Assembly: GCA_910586585.1 (NCBI GenBank)
Contig: CAJUKA010000003.1
Span: 84,611 to 148,610 of the forward strand
DNA length: 64,000 nucleotides
Source of the DNA: an uncultured Lachnospiraceae bacterium
GTDB taxonomy: Bacteria > Bacillota > Clostridia > Lachnospirales > Lachnospiraceae
Direction of reading: 5' to 3'
Shown: positions 60,165 to 64,000 of the stretch, piece after piece
How positions within the stretch are numbered: the stretch's first letter is position 1
Layout of the letters: the number at the start of each line of letters is the position of its first letter
The notes under the pieces: generated by a model
Database searches by the model: none
What the model was told of the DNA's origin: nothing
What the model saw: the letters and a program-made list of their open reading frames with translations, nothing else
Position numbers and translations under genes: made by a program

Positions 60165-60206
60165 ATCCTCTGCATATACTATAAAAAACATATGCAGGGG
60201 AATTTT
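60165..60206 (+). terminator. Hairpin that ends the 59627 transcript and covers the next ribosome site
   Basis: CCTCTGCATAT pairs with ATATGCAGGGG, followed by AATTTTT and then the ATG of the SleC-like gene at 60208. The 3' arm contains the AGGGG ribosome site of that gene, so the same stem may serve as terminator and translation block. Confidence 0.7.
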
Positions 60207-60207
60207 T

Positions 60208-60939
60208 ATGTCTCATATCATTAAAGCCGAAACCCCATCCTATTCTGGAGATTTAACGGTAAGTGTTACTTCCTCACTGGGCTTTATTCCCATCAAAAAT
60301 GCAACCATTACAATCTCTTACTCCGGCGACCCCGATTCTGTAATAGAAACCCTCACTACTGATGAGTCAGGACTGTCCAATACAGTCTCGCTTCCTACGC
60401 CCAGTCTCTCCCTGAGTACAGAGCCAAGCGAAGAGATGCCCTACTCAGAATACAATATATCTGTTACAGCACCTGGCTATGAACCTGTAAACATATCTGG
60501 AACCGAACTGCTGCCAGATGTCACAGCAGTTCAGCCAATCACTATGACCCCATTAGAATCAGAACCACCTGATGAAACAGAAGAAGATATTGTTATACCC
60601 GATCACACCTTATATGGTGATTACCCGCCCAAAATACCAGAGGACGAGATTAAACCTATGGATGAAAGCGGCGAAATTGTCTTAAGCCGTGTTGTCATAC
60701 CAGAATATGTGATTGTACATGATGGTGTTCCACAGGATTCCACCGCCAAAAATTATTATGTCCGCTATACAGACTATATCAAAAACGTCGTATCTTCCGA
60801 GATTTACGCAACATGGCCCGAAAACACAATCTACGCTAACACCTTGGCAATTATGTCATTTACGCTAAATCGCGTGTATACGGAGTGGTACCGGAACCAC
60901 CACTTATTCGTGGTAAAAAATCGTTCAAATTCAGCTTAA
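60208..60939 (+). CDS. 5' part of a SleC-like spore cortex/peptidoglycan-binding protein, interrupted
   Basis: 243 residues are open, but only about the first 230 belong to the original gene. They show an N-terminal beta region (LTVSVTSSLGFIPIKNATITISYSGDP), an acidic Pro-rich linker, and VIPEYVIVHDGVPQDSTAKNYYVRYTDYIKNVVSSEIYATWPENTIYANTLAIMSFTLNRVYTEWYR. This is the segment that in clostridial SleC-type proteins leads into the rest of the domain and C-terminal peptidoglycan-binding repeats. After TEWYR the frame enters element DNA and ends 13-14 codons later. The expected 3' half is not in the window and would lie beyond the right end of the element. Excision would restore the gene. Confidence 0.78.
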   Translation: MSHIIKAETPSYSGDLTVSVTSSLGFIPIKNATITISYSGDPDSVIETLTTDESGLSNTVSLPTPSLSLSTEPSEEMPYSEYNISVTAPGYEPVNISGTELLPDVTAVQPITMTPLESEPPDETEEDIVIPDHTLYGDYPPKIPEDEIKPMDESGEIVLSRVVIPEYVIVHDGVPQDSTAKNYYVRYTDYIKNVVSSEIYATWPENTIYANTLAIMSFTLNRVYTEWYRNHHLFVVKNRSNSA

Positions 60940-62563
60940 AGCGTATCACAATCTGCTCATCCGTCACATCAATTCTGTCAACAAGCTTATTTACTAACAC
61001 GCGCTGTGTCTCTGCATCTGCATTCTGAAAAACCTGCTGCCATGTGGGAATTTTCGCCTTTAACTGCATCCACTCCTCCATCGTAAGCGCCACTTCCCTG
61101 ATAGCTCCCCTCTTTTGATACACAAGCTGCTTTTGCTCCTCTGCCTTTTCTTTCTGCTTACGTATCACAGCGGCAAGCTCCTCAATGGACAATGCATATG
61201 TACCCGAAATTGCCTGCGGAATGCACGCCTCCATTGTTTCAATACCATCTGCTATTTTCTTTAATTCTTTTTCCAGCCTCCTGATCTCGGATTCCAATAT
61301 CTTTCTCTCCCGGCTCTGGCTTTGCTCTATCACTTCAAAGATATCTTCTTTTTCCTGAAGGTTTCGGATATATTCCATAATACTATCATACACGATTTTC
61401 TCAACCCTGTCTGCCCGAAACTGCGTTACTTTGTCATGCGGTATCCCCAACTGCGCACTCTGGCAGCGGTATACAGGCGTCCTGCTTGCCCGCCGCTCAC
61501 CTGTATCTTTCATGGTCCAATAACTGTATTTTATCCCATTCGTGAGTTTTCGTCCGCAATAGCCGCAATATATCACATCAATCAGCGACAGCATACCGCC
61601 ATTTCTGCGCATGACCTTAACGCCTTGATTTTCCAATGTCTTGATATATTTATCAGCCCTGCTCCTGCGTTTGACCTGTGTCCTGTCCCACGTGTCTCCG
61701 TCAATAATCTGCAGGCTCCCGTCCGGCTCAACAGACTTTATCCAATCGTCGCTGTCCAGCCTGTGGTATTTCCCATTAATCCGCTCCCTGCGTTTATATG
61801 CCACATGTCCCGCATAAATAGGATTTGTCAGAATACTGGTAATCGTCCCGCTTTTCCACACGTCTTTAGGAGCCATAGTCTTATAATATTCATCCTCATT
61901 CAATACTTTCGATATTTTGGCAGAACCAAACTCCTTGTTCAGTGACAAGCTATAGATATGCCTTACGACTTCCGCCTGCTCCGGTATCACTTTCAATTGA
62001 TGAAGCGCCCTTCCATGTTTGCTGAGTTCCCCCGACAGAACAAGTTCATAGCCGTATGGCGCACATCCTCCCATAAATCTGCCCTGCTGTACTAATTTCT
62101 GTGCGGTATCCTTTACGCGCATCCCTGTATCAGAACTGCTCTTCTGCGCGTTTCCAAAACGCAGCGCCAGCATCATTTGTCCCATGATATCATCACCTTC
62201 CGGTGAAATGCAGCCATCCTTAACGGTGTAAATATCCACGCCATAATTCTTTAATGTCATGACATAGGCGCCAATTTCCCACATACGTCTGCCTATCCTG
62301 TCATCCTTATAAGCAACCAAAATATCATACTCTTGCTTTTTGGCATCTTCCATAGCCTCCTGCAATGTATCCCTGTCACTGACTGCTGTTTTGTAACCAC
62401 TTTTACTTCCTTCAAAATATTCTTTTTCATCTAACACCCAGTCGGAATGTTTGGATATATACTCCATAACAAGCCGGCGTTGTACTGATAAATCGCCATC
62501 TGCTTCCAATTGTTGATTGGAACTTACCCTCAAAAGCATTCTTACTATCTGCTTCTTCTGCAT
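60860..62563 (-). CDS. Large serine recombinase (site-specific integrase)
   Basis: 567 residues in three parts. The resolvase catalytic domain (about 5-150) has MLLRVSSNQQ with the catalytic Ser near 14-15, YDILVAYKDDRIGRRMWEI and KSSSDTGMRVKDTAQK. The recombinase domain covers about 165-300 (GCAPYGYEL, AEVVRHIYSLSLNKEFGSAKISKVLNED, GTITSILTNPIYAGHVAYKRR). The zinc ribbon is IYCGYCGRKL...YRCQ (about 340-385), then a coiled coil (about 410-490). The last ~12 codons (GSGTTPYTRDLA) lie on DNA of the interrupted gene, so the C-terminus probably changes on excision. AAAGGGG lies upstream of ATG 62563. It should catalyse integration and, with a directionality factor, excision. Confidence 0.93.
   Translation of the reverse strand: MQKKQIVRMLLRVSSNQQLEADGDLSVQRRLVMEYISKHSDWVLDEKEYFEGSKSGYKTAVSDRDTLQEAMEDAKKQEYDILVAYKDDRIGRRMWEIGAYVMTLKNYGVDIYTVKDGCISPEGDDIMGQMMLALRFGNAQKSSSDTGMRVKDTAQKLVQQGRFMGGCAPYGYELVLSGELSKHGRALHQLKVIPEQAEVVRHIYSLSLNKEFGSAKISKVLNEDEYYKTMAPKDVWKSGTITSILTNPIYAGHVAYKRRERINGKYHRLDSDDWIKSVEPDGSLQIIDGDTWDRTQVKRRSRADKYIKTLENQGVKVMRRNGGMLSLIDVIYCGYCGRKLTNGIKYSYWTMKDTGERRASRTPVYRCQSAQLGIPHDKVTQFRADRVEKIVYDSIMEYIRNLQEKEDIFEVIEQSQSRERKILESEIRRLEKELKKIADGIETMEACIPQAISGTYALSIEELAAVIRKQKEKAEEQKQLVYQKRGAIREVALTMEEWMQLKAKIPTWQQVFQNADAETQRVLVNKLVDRIDVTDEQIVIRFKLNLNDFLPRISGGSGTTPYTRDLA
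60871..60900. other. Left attachment junction (attL) inside the SleC-like gene
   Basis: The last codons that fit the SleC-like gene (NRVYTEWYR, 60868-60894) overlap the 3' end of the recombinase gene on the other strand. GTGGTACCGGAACCAC at 60885 is an imperfect palindrome, a plausible crossover site for a serine integrase. The exact core cannot be set without the right junction. Confidence 0.55.
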
Positions 62564-62577
62564 GAAAACCGCCCCTT

Positions 62578-62802
62578 TCAGAATACGCCTTTAAGCTGCT
62601 CCTCTAATTCCATCATGAGAATGGACTTCACAGACTTTTGAATCATCACAGCATCCTCGGATTCATCCGGAAACTGTAACACTACTCTAATCGTTCTGTT
62701 CCCACAATCCACATCCTTCTTTATCTCCTTCATACGCTTTCTCCCTATGTTCTTTACTTCCATATTATTTGCACAAAACTTGTCACATTCTAAATTTTTC
62801 AT
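62578..62802 (-). CDS. Small protein paired with the serine recombinase
   Basis: 74 residues, no known domain. The C-terminal part VDCGNRTIRVVLQFPDESEDAVMIQKSVKSILMMELEEQL resembles short beta-strand/helix proteins often found beside recombinases on clostridial elements (TnpW-like in layout). Two starts are possible: ATG 62802 (GGAG 10 bases before) and an internal ATG 23 codons later with GGGAG 7 bases before it. It ends 14 bases before the recombinase start. It could be a directionality factor; that is speculation. Confidence 0.55.
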   Translation of the reverse strand: MKNLECDKFCANNMEVKNIGRKRMKEIKKDVDCGNRTIRVVLQFPDESEDAVMIQKSVKSILMMELEEQLKGVF

Positions 62803-62880
62803 ACCTGTTTGTCTCCTTTCCTGATTAAATAAACTTCACTGAGTTATATGCGTCCGGGAGGGATCGCTTTCTTTGCGCAC

Positions 62881-62907
62881 AAAAAGAAGAGCTATTTTTC
62901 AAGCTCT
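62881..62907 (-). terminator. Hairpin terminator after the Rpn-type gene
   Basis: On the minus strand AGAGCT pairs with AGCTCT around an 8-base loop, followed by TCTTTTTG. It separates the Rpn-type gene from the small protein and recombinase genes. Confidence 0.68.
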
Positions 62908-62987
62908 CCCTGTTCATTGAATCACTTATCTCTCCTCAGATTATCTTTTTGTATATGAGGAGGATAATTTCTTATTTGATTTATATT

Positions 62988-63872
62988 TTAGTCTGCTGTC
63001 TTTATACGCTTCTCAATAGCTAAAAGCGACTCTATTGTTAATCCTGTGGCAGCTGCTATCTCTTCTATTGTAAGTTTTCCTAGTTTAATCATGCTGACCG
63101 CAAAATTTTTCCTTTCTTCCTGTCTGCCTTCCCACATGCCTTCCTGTCTTGCTTCTTCTTCTCTTTGAGCAATCACGTCTTGCATCAAATTTTCCATTGC
63201 CTTACACATAACTTCATCACTCCTTATCTTCTCATACAAAGCTGAATTGGCAGCGATACTGACTTCAAACACAGCATCCGCATTTTCCCTGTCTCCTTGA
63301 TTCACCAACATTAAGGATTCTTCGAGAAATCGCCTTACATCATCTTCCTTCGCATTTTTAGAAAGTATCCTGAATGCACTGTGCTTTTCCGGGTCCAGCT
63401 GATTCATAACAACAATCTGAACATCAAACTGGACATTTCCCCTGACATAATATATACCCGGATATCTTTTTTCTATTATCCTGCCGGATTCCTCCAATGT
63501 CTTAAACAATTCCTGTGGATAAATATCTCTGAACAGGGACACTGTAACCTGTTCCTCCGGTATTTGGTTTACAGTCTTTCCAAGAGCCTTATACAGACAG
63601 GCATAACCTATTGTCTTAAAGAAATCATCAATCGTAAGTCCGTCATCCGGACTCTTATACTCGATTATATTATACCTTTTAAAAATTCTGCCCGCCTCAT
63701 TCTCCAGCTGTATATCATCGCGTTTCCCAACTATAAGCAAATCCACCCTAAGCGGCTCCTTGCTTAAATTGTATTCTATGTTAAATTCAATTTCTGCCGT
63801 TTCCAGCCTGAATTCTAATTCTGCCGCTCCATAAAACCCCGGATGAAATTGAATCTTATCTGGTGTATCCAT
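62988..63872 (-). CDS. Rpn/YhgA-type PD-(D/E)XK nuclease family protein
   Basis: 294 residues. The N-terminal nuclease core has RVDLLIVGK (Asp44) and NIIEYKSP (Glu71, Lys73), the PD-(D/E)XK active residues. DDFFKTIGYACLYKALG and a middle part with VQIVVMNQLDPEKHSAFRIL follow. The C-terminal tail is charged (QREEEARQEGMWEGRQEERKNFAVSMIKLGKLTIEEIAAATGLTIESLLAIEK), the repeat-like helix typical of the family. Members promote RecA-independent recombination or act in defence; many are mobile passengers. It has its own promoter at 63902. Confidence 0.88.
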   Translation of the reverse strand: MDTPDKIQFHPGFYGAAELEFRLETAEIEFNIEYNLSKEPLRVDLLIVGKRDDIQLENEAGRIFKRYNIIEYKSPDDGLTIDDFFKTIGYACLYKALGKTVNQIPEEQVTVSLFRDIYPQELFKTLEESGRIIEKRYPGIYYVRGNVQFDVQIVVMNQLDPEKHSAFRILSKNAKEDDVRRFLEESLMLVNQGDRENADAVFEVSIAANSALYEKIRSDEVMCKAMENLMQDVIAQREEEARQEGMWEGRQEERKNFAVSMIKLGKLTIEEIAAATGLTIESLLAIEKRIKTAD

Positions 63873-63901
63873 TGTCGTTCACCACTCCTTTTCTTGTATA
63901 T

Positions 63902-63930
63902 ATTATAACTTCACTTTTGATTTATTACAA
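63902..63930 (-). promoter_or_regulatory. Sigma-A promoter of the Rpn-type gene
   Basis: On the minus strand TTGTAA, 17-base spacer, TATAAT, about 30 bases ahead of the start codon. Confidence 0.8.
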
Positions 63931-63961
63931 CCTCTCATTTCCGATAACTTCAATAAGTCTT

Positions 63962-63991
63962 TTGGCCAAGTCTTTAAAAATCTGCTATAAT
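63962..63991 (+). promoter_or_regulatory. Plus-strand promoter reading off the right edge
   Basis: TTGGCC, 18 bases, TATAAT with TGc before it (extended -10). It implies a divergent gene just outside the window. Confidence 0.6.
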
Positions 63992-64000
63992 AGAGTGGAA

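Larger units (their letters stand above)
60885..64000. mobile_element. Left end of an integrated serine-recombinase element (continues off window)
   Basis: It runs from the junction in the SleC-like gene through the large serine recombinase, a small protein and an Rpn-type nuclease to the window edge. No capsid, relaxase or conjugation gene is visible in this 3.1 kb, so the class (prophage, ICE or small element) is open. Confidence 0.65.

Noticed and set aside
60208..60939. A complete 243-residue protein
   Set aside because: The conserved part stops at TEWYR and the tail NHHLFVVKNRSNSA is the reverse complement of recombinase coding sequence.

Overview
The window looks like a chromosome segment of a low-GC, motile, spore-forming Clostridia member, most likely Lachnospiraceae. 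The evidence is AT-rich intergenic DNA, strong AGGAGG-type ribosome sites, canonical TTGACA/TATAAT promoters, a lysine riboswitch on dapA, a YerC/TrpR-like regulator, a DUF1836 protein, a sigma-D (flagellar type) promoter, and a SleC-like spore cortex protein. No rRNA, tRNA or CRISPR array was found.

Region 1 (1-29.8 kb, all minus strand) is one large surface-glycopolymer locus read from a strong promoter at about 29.8 kb, with a second internal promoter at about 19.3 kb. It combines three chemistries rarely seen together in a Gram-positive. (a) A complete ADP-heptose route: gmhA, split hldE (kinase plus nucleotidyltransferase), hldD and gmhB, with a GT9 heptosyltransferase-like enzyme. (b) A complete 2-aminoethylphosphonate route with nucleotide activation: PEP mutase, phosphonopyruvate decarboxylase, AEP transaminase and a CTP:AEP cytidylyltransferase-like protein. 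It sits beside a YidC domain fused to a TagF-like polymer phosphotransferase. (c) Three paralogous LtaS/sulfatase-fold membrane phosphotransferases. The locus also holds a CotH kinase / VTC polyphosphate-polymerase / DUF4956 trio, an acyltransferase, a GT-D-like protein and polytopic GT-C-like enzymes (DUF6020, DUF6311, GtrII) with a GT2 partner. My reading is that it builds a heptose-containing, phosphonate-decorated polymer. A second DUF6020 gene is divergently transcribed at 29.9 kb.

Region 2 (31.9-60 kb) is ordinary chromosome: a MATE exporter; aspartate kinase, homoserine dehydrogenase and ACT protein; an amylosucrase with fructokinase; a PHP histidinol phosphatase; PcrA helicase with a secreted nuclease; a solute-binding lipoprotein; an L,D-transpeptidase; DUF1836; YerC; a degenerate LytM protein; a cold-shock protein; dapA-dapB with a eukaryote-like HisA under a lysine riboswitch; a corrinoid adenosyltransferase; a tandem-OB SSB; and TypA/BipA. 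Several spacers carry 60-200 bp multi-arm inverted-repeat elements, some sharing the same outer arms. One small gene at 42 kb carries an in-frame stop.

Region 3 (60.2-64 kb): a SleC-like spore protein gene is cut at codon ~230 by an integrated element. The element begins with a large serine recombinase whose 3' end lies on the junction, and it continues past the right edge with a small protein and an Rpn-type PD-(D/E)XK nuclease. The layout resembles skin-like elements that interrupt sporulation genes.
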